64,000 nt of DNA from NCBI GenBank assembly GCA_000181795.3, contig CM012955.1, forward strand, positions 14,855,731-14,919,730, in the 5' to 3' direction. Both the position numbers and the translations under genes were made by a program. Of this stretch, positions 34,458 through 48,900 are shown piece by piece. Under the pieces are notes generated by a model, which saw nothing but the letters and a program-made list of their open reading frames with translations, was not told the origin of the DNA and did not search any database. Position 1 is the stretch's first letter, and each line of letters opens with the position of its first letter. The stretch is from Trichinella spiralis. Its lineage: Eukaryota; Nematoda; Enoplea; Trichinellida; Trichinellidae.

Positions 34458-35397
34458 ATGGACGATGATGAAGAGGTAAGAGTATCAATAAATAACTTTT
34501 AAATGAATCAGAATTTCCTTTAGAGTTTAAAATATAAAAAAATGCATTAAAAATATTAATTAGCATTGTTTTTTTTACTTCATTGCTTAACATTATGGCT
34601 GTTGCACTTGTAAACGAATGTGAATGAAAGAATTTATCGTCGAAAGCTTGTCGATTCGTGTAGTTTCATTTTTGTTTAATTTTAGAAAGTGAAATGTGAT
34701 GTGCTTTGTGTTGTGGAAAAAATTTGTGAAAGCGTGGGTTCTGAGAAATCAGTGAAATTTTCCAATGATTTTCAGGTAAACATGGCTGAAATAGCAACAA
34801 GTATGCTAAATACGTGGATTGAAGATCTTGCCGCATTTGCAAAGTATGATGGAACGTTTCATGCAAATTTCAGTATTAAAAGTTTTGTCAAATTGTTCTA
34901 CTGTTTTGCACTTTCATTTTTTTAATTGTATTGAATTGAAAAAAATTTTTGTTGTTAAAAATTGCAATCTTTTTGTTCTTGTTCAGTTTGATTTTTGTAT
35001 GAAATTAGCGACCATATACAGTTTGATTTCTTTTTGATTTTTACCAGTTATTAATGAGTGTTAATAATTGTGCATGAAATATTTAAGAATAATTTGTTTT
35101 TTAATGTTTTAAATAGAATTTTATCTTTTTCTAATGTCTAATAATCAATGTACAGTATGATTTTGTTAATAATTATATTTTGTTTGCTAATTAAGACATG
35201 CAAAGCGTGTACGTATTGGACAGGATGATGTACGTCTTCTGGCCAGGAGAAATCAGTCTTTGCTTCAGCACATCAGTAGTGAATGTTGCGAATCGGCTAA
35301 TGAAAGCGAAAGCAAAACTGAGAAATTGGACAAATCAAAATTGAATTTAGCATCATCAGATATGGGATTGTCGTCCGATATGGAAGTATATCCGTAA
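34458..35397 (+). CDS. CENPS: Histone-fold protein CENP-S / MHF1
   Basis: Three exons: 34458-34475 (only six codons, MDDDEE), 34686-34843, 35196-35397; 125 residues, close to the 138 of human CENP-S. The histone fold reads VKCDVLCVVEKICESVG (helix 1), VNMAEIATSMLNTWIEDL (helix 2) and, across the last splice junction, FAKHAKRVRIGQDDVRLLAR, which matches the CENP-S helix 2-3 region almost position by position. A Ser/Lys-rich tail follows. CENP-S pairs with CENP-X (MHF2) at centromeres and also supports FANCM on branched DNA in interstrand crosslink repair. The partner gene is not in this window. Start: the only ATG giving an acidic leader before a clean GTAAGA donor. Confidence 0.88.
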
Positions 35398-36909
35398 TTT
35401 AATTTGAGGTGGGTTTTTTGAATTTCACACCTTGCACATGGAACGAACGATACGCTTATATGTTGTTACTGTATTGTGTTTGACGGAACGATGAATGTTG
35501 CTTAATTTTTCTTCTATCACCTTCTTCAAATGCACTTGTGTTTGCTTTATTCTGAAATAATTGCTCAACTCTAAGGCAAACGTTGTCCAGAAAAGTCGTA
35601 GAAAAGATTTACTTATGTTGATCTGCCAAGGCAGTATAATTTTAAAATGTCGCCAAAATTTGATAAAATACAATTGTCAAACTTTTGTAATCATGCTGTT
35701 CAAAGGAACTGTTATCCATCTTATCTAAAATACACAAATGAATTTTGAAATGTTGAATTTGTGAAAACTGTCCACGATAGTGAACGTTTTCTTCTCGTCA
35801 AACTGTTCGTGAATTTATATGCAGAAGTTGTGCGCTTTGATTTTTTTCATTCAGGGAAAGTTGCAACCTTGAAAACGATCATCTTTTATTTCAAAAAGCT
35901 GCAAATGTAAAAGTCATCATTAGAATATGAACAACACTATGAATATGAAAAATTAATTTCCATTTAAATTAATATATATATTGATATATAAACAGAAAGC
36001 TTAGCTGGTTAAAAATTATGTTTTTTTTTAAATGCTATCTATCTGTATAAATAGCATGTATGCTGTTGATAAAGAAATATTTTGAGATTACACACACAAA
36101 AGTGTGCAGACAATATTCGACGCAAATCGATATTATTGAGCAAGTTTGACAATTTTCGATTCAATTATATAAAAAGCAAGCACAATAACAATAATAATTA
36201 ACAGCAATGGATTATACAGTATGTTGATATTTATGAATAATTTGCATTTACAATATTATATTTCTGCCCTTTTTTCAACAACGGACACTGTTAATATTCA
36301 ATAAGCATATTTTATAAATAATGAAGAGAATATAATTTTTCAGGAAAGTTTGAAAAAAACAGCAAAAGTTGTAAAGTTTTATGGTGTATTATTATATGAG
36401 AATTTATGCATTTAATTTGTTCGCAGGCATAGTGAAAGGGTGAAAATTCGATGTGAGTGATTTTTCTTGGAAAATAAGCAAACAATGATCGATTGTAAAT
36501 CCCATTCTTTGACAGTGAATTATTTGCGATTAGTGCTGTTGAAATTCAGAAGAAGATTTTCACTGAAATTTGATGGCTAATAAAATTTATTGGCCGCTTA
36601 TCAATGGCATAGTTGCATAGTTTCGACACATTTTGCATGTCCAATTCCGACAGAAGTGGATCAAAGTGCGTTTGATCTGTTTGCTTGACAGTGATAAAAT
36701 TTGATTAGAAGATGGACGTTTGTTGATTTTGAAAAAAAAGATAAACAAGCAAATTTCTATAAAGCTGACCAACAATCTTCTCTATGGACCATTAGTCGAC
36801 GAAGACGACATTGCCATCATTCTGCATATTGGCAAGTTGTTGTTCCTATGTTTTTATTTTTTCAAAATAATTATTTAAATTAATTCTTGGATTTTACAGG
36901 AGCTTCAAC
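35398..36909. other. Intergenic region before the apolipophorin gene
   Basis: AT-rich. No coding exon is recognised; it should contain the CENP-S 3' end and the promoter of the lipid carrier. The base just before its start codon region (36899-36900) is a good acceptor (tttacag), so an untranslated first exon probably lies upstream. Confidence 0.5.
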
Positions 36910-39900
36910 ATGATGGAATTACGAACGATTCTGTCATTGTTCATTTTGCATTTGCTGAGTAAGTTGGGATGGGGGGGTTTGATTTTGGTGATTTTTTTTT
37001 GTATTTTAATTTCCACAACAATATTTTTTAGGAATATCAACAGTTGCTAGTGACGATAATTGTCATTCCGAATGTTCCGGTAAGTGAGAGCTCATAATGT
37101 AAAAAAGTAAAAAGAAAATGAAAATCGTTTTTTATTCTTTGTATTTTTTTACAAATACGGCGTATATGAATTTATTTTTAAGGTTTTAAAGACAAATTCG
37201 ATTACAAACAAGATATGTCATACGTGTATGAATATTCGTTTGTAAATTCGATGGCGTACAATAGAACAGACAATCCGACGAACAGTTATTTTCGATTTCG
37301 AAGTCAGTTCGTTTTAGCTGTCCACGCGCCGTGTGAAATGTCCATCCAAGTAATCAGTTATGCTAATTTTAATATTTTGCTGACTGACAAAATTGACAAT
37401 AAAAAAAGTCGATGAACTTTGATCAACGCGATCAGTTTTCGATGGATGTAGAATATTGCATTGTTAGCAAAAATTATTTGCTTGTATTTTTCAACAGTTG
37501 CATAAATTTTCCATTTTTTCCAGTTTGACAAAGTTGAAGTGAACGAAGATTGGTTGAGCGAAATGAACGTAAAAGAGCTGCAGAAGCATGCAACTCATTT
37601 TTCATTCGACAACGGCGCCGTTGGTTCCATATGTCCTGAGCCGTCCGAGCCAGTTTGGGTGGTAAATCTGAAACGTGGCATTCTGTCCGCTATTCAACAT
37701 TACATCGCGGATAATTTCATCGACGATGAACTGCAAGTATTATATTTGTGGAAGTGATTTTGATCAGTTTATTTTGTTTTTTTTTAATTTTGAATTTTCA
37801 CTGTTTCCAAGGCTGACGTGAACGGTTTGTGTCCAACGAATTATTTACAAGCATCTGATGGCATTTACATTCGTAAGAAAATGTTGAATGCTTGCAAGCA
37901 TCGAAGCACATTTTTTGGACAATCAAAAATGGTCCCATATTCGGTGAATTCGGTAAAATAATTTGCAACAGTATATGTTGCGAAATGTGCAGCAGTTGTG
38001 TTTAGAAAGCGCAAAATATGCCTTTGTTCGACGGCTTTCAAACTTGCAATCAAACAATCGAAAATCAGATCATATCTGACGTGAAGTGCGAAGAAGTGCA
38101 CGAATTTCGACCGTCCGATGATCCATCAGTTGGCAAGATTGTTTTGAGCAGCCATATGAAACTGCAACTACTACGCACAGCTAAAGCGAAAGATGTCGCC
38201 AAAATGCCCAATTCAGGTATGCTTGGTGAAGCATTGTCACAATTGTATGCTTTACGTCGTCATACTTTTCAGAACCACCAGTTGTGAAATCTTTGTATTT
38301 TGATCCTGCCGATTTCGATACTGTCGAATTGATTCCAAGTTCAGCAGATGTACATTTCAGTTTGAAGGAACTTTGCGACACTGGTGACCAAGTGATTCAA
38401 AAGACACCAGATTTGTTTTCCAATCTTATACATAGTTTGAGACGACTGGACAAAAAATCTTTGGTAGAAGCTGTCGAACAAGCGAATATGCAACACTATT
38501 GTACGCAGCAGACGCAACTATTGTACGACGCACTTGCGGCTTGCAATACTCCAGCATGTACAATGATGATGATCGACTTGATCAAGAAGCCTCGTACTTT
38601 GGAAAGCCATCGAAAAGCTTTGATTGACGCTCTGGCATTCGTTCGCCGTCCAACTTTGGAATCCATTTCCTCGCTTACATCTTTCATCTCCGAAGCGGAA
38701 CCTGATGGTTGATATCCATCTTTTTTAGTTTATTTATTTATTCATTTTTTTAAAATACTTTTTTCCATTGTTTTATTAGATTTGTTGAAAATATCAATTT
38801 TCATTCAAAATTATTGTTCGTGGGTTCCGTTTTGTCAGCAACATCCAGAATTGATGGAAATATCCGACGAAATGGCACGAAATCTTGGTCGAAATTGCCA
38901 AATTCAATCGGACAAAAAGTTGCATCTGGTTAGCATTATTATTAAAATGCTGTAAAATTCACTTCTTTGAAGTTGTAATTGTTTTTTATTTAGCTTATTG
39001 CTACTCTTCGCGCTTTTGGCAACATCAATGCGCCGTTGAGTGCATTGGAGACTCGTTTGAACTGTTTGAAACAGAAAGAACTTGCGTTGGAAATTCGACT
39101 GGCCGCTTTGCAGTCTGTTCGACGAGTTGTTTGCCTGGATTCAGTTGTAAGTAATGAACAAGTGGGAAATCAATTGCAAAAACTCTTCTCCCAGTTGCTC
39201 ATTATGCATATTTAAGCGGCAATTTAGCATAACTTGTCTAACGAAGGGGAAATGAAAAAACATATTTCTTTTTTCCTCGCGAAAATGCAAATTGAATTTG
39301 CTCGTTCAGTTTTTTTTCTCACTTTAGCAAATTTGTGGTAGAAGATTGAAAATTTTGATTTCAGTTTAAAGGATTTTTTTTTTATAAAGCAGAGTTTTGT
39401 TGAAATTTTCAAAATTTACCTTCACACTTTAATGTAAGAATAACTTTTAGCTGGAAATACTCATGCAGCGGTACAGAGATGTTGACGAACATACAGAGAT
39501 TAGAAGCAGTGCATTTTTGCTCTTGATGAACTGTCCGTCTGAAAGCATAATCCAACAAGTGTTGCAGACTTTGCGCAATGAACAAAGTTTGCAGGGTAAA
39601 GGGATGAGAAATTAATTGTCCACCACAGTTTGCAAGAGCTTGAAATTTAGTCGGTTCAATGGTGTGGTCGTATTTGGAAACGCTCAGATACAGTGAAAGT
39701 CCGTCGAGGGAGGCGTTGCATCGTTTGCTGATGTTCGAAAGTGTCAAGCCGAAATTTGACAAAGATTTCTATAAATTTTCTCATTTTCATCATTTTTCCA
39801 CATTTTCGAAACGAGAAAACGTCGGTTTCGATTTTGAGCATGCCGTTTTATTTGCACCGGACGAATACATGCCCAAGCAGGCATTTCTCAACTTTACCAT

Positions 39901-42900
39901 ACATATGTACGGTCAGTCGATGAATTTGTTGGAAATCGGTGGTCGTGCAGACGGATTGGATCTATTTGTCGAAGATCTGTTCGGACCGAATGGATATTTC
40001 AGCAATCCGGAAGGATATTATTTCATGGGCAACAAAGCAGTTTACAAAAATCCATCAATTAGCAAACTTCATGATCACGTTAGCACTTTGAGATTCTTAC
40101 TTGGTTCATTTCATTTAATTTTTCAATAGTTCGGTGTTTTATAGGTTCATAAACAGTTGAACATCAAGGAACGTGCCGACTTTTCCATTTATGCTCGTAT
40201 TTTTGGCGATGAAATTATGCATTACAAAACTAGAGATATTGACATTTTGGAAGATATAAGAAGTAATGCCAACGTTGAGACCTTGATGAGTAGCATTGCA
40301 AAAGTGCATCAGGTGATCATATTTTTCATTATTTTTTTTATAATTTTTAAAATGAATATAAGATGTTATTTATTTATTCTTTTGTACAGAATTCTAATAT
40401 TCTGACAAACTTTGTTTTGCTAAGTAAGTTGAGTTGTATAACTCTTTGAAAGTTATTATTTATACACGTTTAATTCGAAAAGAAATTGAAATTCCAATTA
40501 ACTGTTAAATTTTTAACATTTTCTCAACTAATAATTGAAAAATAGCGAAATATATTCAAACATATTACAAAATTAATCACGTCATTATTAAGAACGAAGC
40601 ATAATTTCAGCTAAACTTTCAACGAAATGTAATGTTTCTGGAGTGGAAACATGTGATACCTACAGCAACCGGCTTGCCAGTGTACTTCACTGTTGCTGGA
40701 GTTGCAAATGTGAATTTAACATTTTCTGGCAAGATGAACATTTTGGGATTGTTTCGCAATCATGGCAATCTGGACATGAATGTGCATCTTCGTGGAGGAG
40801 TGGCTGTTCAAATGTTTTCATCTGCCTGCATGGCAGTGCTGAAAAAACGTTCTGGATTGGCCGTAAAATCATTATTCCATGCCGACCGAGCTGTTGATCT
40901 CCATGGTGCACTTACGCAAGCAGAAACATTAAATTTCAAGCTTCGATTACCGAAAAAAGAAATGAATCTTGCACTATTGAGGTAATGGGTGCATTTTTTT
41001 TTCTTTTTTGAATATTTTACACGTTTATACATTGATTATACAACACTGTATCAAGCTGCTAGATAAATTTTAAACAGTGTTTATTAAGCGAATTTTATGT
41101 TGTGTGAGAAGTGATTTCGTGTTTCAGATCTCAGTTGTATGCTATCGAAAATGAAATTATGCACCAAGTGGATGGAGTTGAAAAGTTGAAGTCGATCAGT
41201 AAAACGTGCAGTTCAGAGAAAGCTTCTAAACTGTTCGGATTCAAAATATGCTTAACGAAAAATTTTCCTAATTCGTCACATTTAACCTTGAGTACGCTGT
41301 TGATCGGGCCTACGTTGCTACGGCTCAGTTTGGAGAACAATCATGGAATATCTCAAGAGTACGAAGTGGTGGTGAAGTGGAAATTTAACAAAGTAAGCCT
41401 GACCTCAGCATTCACTTGAAATGCACAAGTAGTTTATGATAATTTAAATTTTCATTCACAGGAACAGAAACACATAACGATGCAAATGTTGAACAGTGAT
41501 TTCAACATCGACATTGTTTATATTCCTTTTAAAAATCTGTCAATGACAGCTGTTTCTGAAAAATCTGAGATTGAAGCTGCTTGTCAATTTTTGTATGAAA
41601 CACATAAGAAAGTTTTTAATTTCTCCGTAAATGTGCAAAATGTGAATGAATTAAGTGGCTTACTATTATATCAGGTAATTGAACTTTTTTTTGTTACGTT
41701 CAGAAGTGTTGAAGCTTGTATGGGTTGCATTTTTTTTCAGACAGCAAAGCGCATAGATGATGATTTGAACTCTGTTTTTGATTTTTGCATAATGCGAAAC
41801 GACAAACATCTGATTCGTCTCTATTACAACTTTACCCAATACGTTAAAATTCGTCACAGTACATATAAAATTGACGAAATGGAAACTGCCAAATTTAAGT
41901 TCCCTTTTAAAATTGTCTTTGTTTTTCTTTTTAGGACTTATTGATATTCAAGAATTGCTATTGATATCCGATTATTTTACATCAACTGTGGCTGTACCTT
42001 GGCGTGAATGGACTTTGAAAGGGCATCGTATTTTCAACGAGAACATCACCTCCCTTGAGTTGCACGCGTGGGATAAACAACACGGATACGATGATGGTAC
42101 AACTGAATTGAAGATGAGCTACAACAGAGAGCAGAAGACTGATCATGAGTATCGTCAGTTGAATTCGTATTTGAAACTTGCTCAGCAGCCAGGTAAAATA
42201 TTCAAAATAGACGCTACTGGTAAAACGACGACCGATCTTACTAGCATTGTGGTATGCCGAGTGGAAAATCCACGCTGTCAGATTAGGTTTTGAAGAAATT
42301 TATTTTAGGCAAATTTAACTGCTGGCAGCAGGCAGATATCATATGTTGGAGGTCTGATCAAGCAACCAAACGATATGAACAAGTACACCCTTGATGGTCA
42401 GCTGTTGAGCAACTTGAACAACGATGTGTACAACATTTTGGTTACCTATCAGAATAACCTTCCTCGACAGCTTTACGCAGCAATGGATATAAACGGTGGG
42501 AAAATGGATAAGGCAACATATGGGTTTAAATTTGAAACTGACAAATCACGACTCATGCGTGCCATTGCTGAACTGATTGTTATGCATGGTAGAAAAAGTA
42601 ACAAACTTTTATGTACTGTCTCTGAAAATGAGCCAAAATTATACAACGTTGAAGCCCATTTAACAACAAATGAAGAGCCATATGTTGACGTAAGCTATTT
42701 ATTTTGCTGTATTTTGTTTTATACAGAAAGAGAGAGAGAGAGAGACGGAGCGGTATTTATAGTAGCATTAATCCTATTGTATTTATGATTTAATTGGTTA
42801 TTGTTGATTCGGTTGGATTGTATTTTGCTAAAAGTAGTATTTAAATCACTATCAGCCTGTGTTAATTATGTTATATTTGTTAATTTTTTTTTTTGATAAT

Positions 42901-45900
42901 TTGAAAAGTGTTCAAATGCATCTTGAATTTTTTTCTTCTTCATCAGTGGTAAAATTTTTATTTAACTTCGCTGTCATCTTCATCTGTGAATAAAACAGCA
43001 AAGCAGTGTTTATTTCAGGCTATTTATTTTCAAAGGTTTTGTATTACAGGTTCAGGCAAAAGTAAAAATGAATCGTGCAAATAATGATTATCATTTCGAT
43101 TTGGATGCAAAAGTATCTTTCCTGGATAAGCATCACTGGTTAATAACGAAAAAGTTCCATAAAGATGAACACAACGTCGAAGTTGTTTCAGCATTGTCTA
43201 ATCTGAGCGCGCCTATTTACAGTTGGGCAATAAAGTCGAATATGCGCAAGGATCGTGTTCTTGAAATCCACGGAAAGCTAAATTCAGCTGTTGGCATGAA
43301 AGTTGATTTGTCGTTAGATGGTCGAATAGAAGGAAAGGCAGATGATTTGTTTAGTGTTATAAAAGTGAAAAATGGTGACGCGCAAGTGCTGAAGGCTGAA
43401 ATTATTGTGCCAAGTCCTTACAGGAAAGCGTTTCAACAAGCTAAAGTATGCGTAACAGTTGACATTATTGAAACTTGTGATTAGGAAGATCTTTTAGGTT
43501 CATGTACTTTGGCATACGTCCAATGATTTCGATCATATACTTCTGGATTACATTGTGACTCGAGGTGAAGTCCATAAACGTTCATTTACAAGTCGTTGCA
43601 AATTGGGTGAAGACAATTACGGATTGGATCTGATTTATACACATGATGAAGACAAGAACTATAATATATCCATTTTTAAAAATGAAAGGTAAAATGGTTA
43701 ATTGTTCCATATATGCTGATATATATATATATATATATAGGTGTGTATTTTCATTTATTTTGAGATTGTTATGATATTAATTGCAAATGTTGTATATTGT
43801 TAATTTTTTTAAAACAGAATCGTATTGAACTTTGATTTTGGTTATGTTCAATATGGAACAAGTTTATCTTTGAAAGATAGCAAAACGTTCGTGGCCAAAA
43901 TGCGAACTTATGATCCACTGAAAAATATAGATTGGAAGTGCACTGGCAAAGTGGAGCACAGTTCGGGCACTCATCACTATTCATTTTCAGCCCAAAACGT
44001 TATTCATGAACGCAGCGATATTTTTCTGTTGTCTTATCAGTCAGAAGATGATCTAGAGAAAAAAATCAATCGTTTACTGTTTAAAACTTTTATAATGTAC
44101 AATAAGAGAATTTTCAAATTGGAAAATCGCTGCGATGATAATGGTAAAAATGACAGCAAGAGGACTTGCAACGGTTGGATGCAGTGGAACGTTCTTGCTA
44201 GCAAAGAGGATCACAAGCATGCTGTTTACGACGTCCAGTATTCTAGATATCCAATGATTTTCGACTGCAATGTGGATTTGCGGCTCAGTGACTCTGATCA
44301 CATCATTTTTAGTAGTAAAATTTATTCTGATGGCGAACAATTTGACTTTTCATCCGCGGTTGCTGCTCACGAAGAAACGCTTGGTAGTTTGCAGTTTGCA
44401 CACAAATACGACAAGAAAATGTCGACTGTTGAACTGAAAATGATGCTCTTCAACCGTAGCATTCACTGTCAGATTAATCCATCGAGAAAAAGGTTCAAAA
44501 TGTAGTAAGTGTGCAGTTAGTTATATGCTATTTTTAATTTTTCCTTTATTCTAATTCAATTCAAAATATCGATTTATTTTTTTTCCCCTTCAACAGTGCG
44601 TTGATCGATGAAACGCAAACGTATGCATTGGAAAGGCATCTAAAAAAGATGGAAGATTCTTCAGAGTTGTTTGAATTCGAAATTTGGCACAGTTCATCTG
44701 GAGTGAAGCTTTCTTGGTTGAAATATTTTTACAAAATTGAATCGAAGCAACAAAAATTCCACTGCCTCTTGTCCGTGAAACATGACGAGATTGATTACGA
44801 ACTGGATGGCAAATATGATTACAAAGCCCACAATGGAACGGTAATATTGAAAAAACACGGCGACGGTCCAATACTGGCCAAAGGTGCAATTATACCTATC
44901 GATGAGAATCAGTATTTCGGACAGCTGACTGGAGATGCCATTTCTGCCAATGTGAAAATGAACATGCAACGTCACGAGCTGAATCAGCTGTTTATTATGG
45001 AAGTGACCGACGTTGAAAAACCATTTGTGCTCGAGTTGGATACCAACTGGCAACACAGTTTCATGATTTTGAAATTCACTTTCGAAAGAAAACAGGATGG
45101 AGTTTCGTCAAGCAAATACGGATTTCGTGTATGTACTGATTTGTAGAAATGTCAATTTGATTTTATTTGGAAAGTTTTTTTTTTCTTGGTGAATGTACAA
45201 ATTTAAGTAATTTCCAAGTTATGATGATCGAATTCAGCAAGTGATTCTAATAATCAATAATTGTTTTTTATTTTCAAAACAGCTACTTCGTAAACCTACG
45301 TTGTTGGAAATGGATATCCATTGGAACGAGATTACAGCTTCGGTGAGTGTGCTGTCAGAAAAAGGCGAAGAAAGAAAATTTGAATTATCCACAAAATTGC
45401 GGTAAATGATGTTGTTTGAAAATAGAACGCTGCATGACGTTTAGTGAGTGGCTTTTATCCGTTTATTAATTCAGCACTGGTGGCACTTCAGATGGTTATA
45501 CTGGATTGAAATTGATTTACAAAGTTGATCGGCGTAAAATATACACATTTGCCATATATTTTGTTGATCCAGCTTTGTCAGATCATATTTACTGGAAAAC
45601 TGATTGGCAATTGATCAGTGATTATGCACCTTTCATCCTCCATGCACGTCATATATTTTTCGTATCAACGATGTCTTATTCCAATGATAAAAGCCGACTA
45701 CTGACACTGGCTTTGAACATGAGTCGTACGGAAGATAGAGAACATACTACCATTTCTCAGTTGCGTTTGACACATCCTTATACAAAGACAGATTTTCAAC
45801 TGTGAGTATTCGATTTCATTTAGTATGGATTTGTATTTCGGTTTTCATTTTGCAAACAATTCGTGAAATTTTAAAATAATTTTATTCATTTCATTATTAA

Positions 45901-48900
45901 CTATCATTATTAGAGGAAACTGTTGTGATTAATATTATATATTTTTTTTCCTTTAATTATTTCGTTATTCGATTAGTTTCAATATTAGTGTTGTTTTTTG
46001 CTATTTTTCTCTTTTTTTTGTTGAAGATCTCCAAAACTTTCATGCGTTCATGATTTACCAGATCGTTGCTTCTTGAATTTTGAATTTATTCTAATTCGAC
46101 TGGGCAAAAATAATGTACAAGACGTGTACTCAATTGGATTCGAGAGGCATTTATTAAATTATTGTCAGTTGAAATTGAAACACAACGAAGCGAGCTTATT
46201 GTTGCACCTCGAAGTACTGGACAGTTATTTGAAGTTGAACATACTCAAGGATGGATTGTACCGTTCTGCTGTCACTTGCGGAGGCGTAAAAGAGGAGAAA
46301 AAATTCAGTTGCACCGTGGAAAGTGGGTTTGAATATTTTTGTGCCGAAAAATTTATTATTCTTCGTCTTTTTTTCTTTCCGCTTGTCGCTTCTTCATGAA
46401 ACGATGACATTTCAGACGCGAGTACAGTTCTACTGCACGGCAGTGCACGGTTGGTCGATGAAAATTGGCTTTCGTTGGCTACTTGGCACGGTGGAAATTC
46501 AAGCAGTCGTATCAAAGATGTAGAATTGAACAGCAGAGTTACCGCTGACAGTATGCTCACTACCGTAATCTACATCAGGAAGCTGCTCAAAAATGACATG
46601 CAAGTAATGAAACTTTACAGATAATAATCATAATGATGATGATGATGATGATATCATTAATTTGTTTTGTTCTTATTTTATTCTGCACTCAACTGAGAAA
46701 TTTGTTTTTCTTTTTCCCTTTCAAAGGCAATTTACACAAAAGTCTACGCTGATACGTCTTCATTCAGTAAAGATTGGTACTCCAATTTGTCAGACATCGT
46801 CGTCAATAAGGTGAAATTAATTCTTGATGACCAGAGGGTAAATTTGATGCCCGTTTTGGAACGTTGGAAAAAAGACGTACAGTATGAGATTTTTTGTTGC
46901 AATTGTTTCATCTTTTTCGATTTTTTTCATCTGCATTTGCTTCTTTAACGTCTTTTTTATAGAAATCTTTCAAAATTAGGATACTTAAATTTTCCCAGCT
47001 TTGATAAAACTTTTGACAACCTCAGTGCAATATGGACGAATGTTTGCGATACTTTTTCAGAATCGTACGCTTTATTCGAGCGAGCTTTCAGCACTTCTAA
47101 TTACGTGGTAAGATTTCAATGAATTTTTCAACAAAAACATACATTGATTTGGAAAAAAATATTGCCGTTTGAACTTTTAAAAATTAAATTTATCTCATCT
47201 ACTTGACTTTAATGATAATATTGTAACGAGCAGTGTTTAGCTGCTCATTATGTGCGTATGGAGCTTCATAAATTATACTGTAAATTTATGAAACAAAATT
47301 TGCAAAGTTATTAGAATTTATGTAAATTTTCCCATTTTCTTCCTAAGACATGTGCAGCTATCAGTTTTTGGTGTTTTGTGCAAAATTTCTTTTAACTTCG
47401 TTATTCCATCTGCACAGTTTGTGATGTTGTATTGAAATAAATGGCTTTGAAATTGATTTCAGGTGCAATCAACGTTGGAAAATTCGAAACACGGTATTGA
47501 CGTCATTAAACGGATGATCACTACAGTTGGACAGCAAGCGCACAAGACCGGTGAACACGTCAAGAAATGGTTTGATGAATTTGCAAACAGTTTACGGAAT
47601 CAGCAGGCTATCAAAGACATCCAAAGTGGGATTTTTTGTTTTTGAAATCTTTTGTTGAAACTGTATTTCTGAATGAAATTTATTTATCCTTTTGCAGACA
47701 TGATTGAGTCGTCGATAAAGAACTGGAAAGAGAACATTGTAGGTCCGGTTTGTAGCTTGTGGCAAAAGTTACTTCAAGATATAGATTTCAATTATGTATG
47801 CTGCTGCATGAACTGTGAGATACATGTTCCGTGTGAAAATTGCAGCTCGTTGTTTTGCAGGATTCGGCAGTGAGCACTTTGAAGAAGATTTTTGACTATG
47901 AATATCTGACGGAGATTTTTTACCACCTGGGCAATTTGAATAAATTGCAACCTCAGTCATTGACAACCAAGTGGATTCAAAGTGCTGCAGAGATGTGGGC
48001 GGGTATCAACGAAAAATTTGAGCTTTTCTATAACGTGAACAACTGGATTGAATTTATTCGACAAAACACTGTGAATGTGCTTTATCGTTGGCTTCCAAAA
48101 TTCGACGTAAATAATGAAACAAATTTTAATTTAAATAAAAACAAATATTTAAAATTCCTGTCGTTTTGGAAATTTTAATTTTAGAACGGTGAGACCGCAT
48201 CTGGTGATTATATTCACTACACTCTGACAGTGCCGTTTTGGTCAGTGTTGAAATCACTCGAAAACGTTTTCCACCTATTTATTCCTGAAAAGCTGTTCAA
48301 CTTTGGCAGCAACATTGCTACAGCAATTATGGATATCCCCACAACTATAGAAGAAATGTGGTTGTCTGTATTTGGTAGAACTTCCGACGGATACTCATTA
48401 GCTACTGGATATCCGACGAGTAAGAAACACTTTTTTTGCTTTTTGTTTAATCGATCTTTTGAAACTTTTGAAAATCTTACACTTGCAGCTTGTCACAAGC
48501 TGTTTGTTTAACATATAAAAATTACAGTGTAAGTGGGGAGATTTTCACTGTTATGGCAGTTTTAATTGATGATGAAAATTATGCATGTTTGAAACGTTTT
48601 CTTGACAGTTAATTGATTATTTATGTGATCCCCAAATGGAAATGTTTCTGCAAAGCTGAAGCAGTTAATCGAGGCTGGTTTGCAAATAATCGGATAAGCT
48701 TGCTTAGTTAGGAGAAAGTTGTAATCTATCTTGCGCAAGAATGGACAAAATCGAATTTCAATCCAACTTTGTTATTTGATGATTATACAAAAACTGTCAT
48801 TCTCTTGTTTATTCTTTTTTTTATTACTGAAAAGAAATATTTTATAACGTTAATTAAAAAAGTTTATATTATTGTTGTTGTTGTTTTTTCTATTTTTTCA

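Noticed and set aside
41871-41934. Read-through frame into exon 17 of the apolipophorin gene
   Set aside because: It does not continue the frame of exon 16; the phase-1 donor at 41859 gives a consistent join instead.
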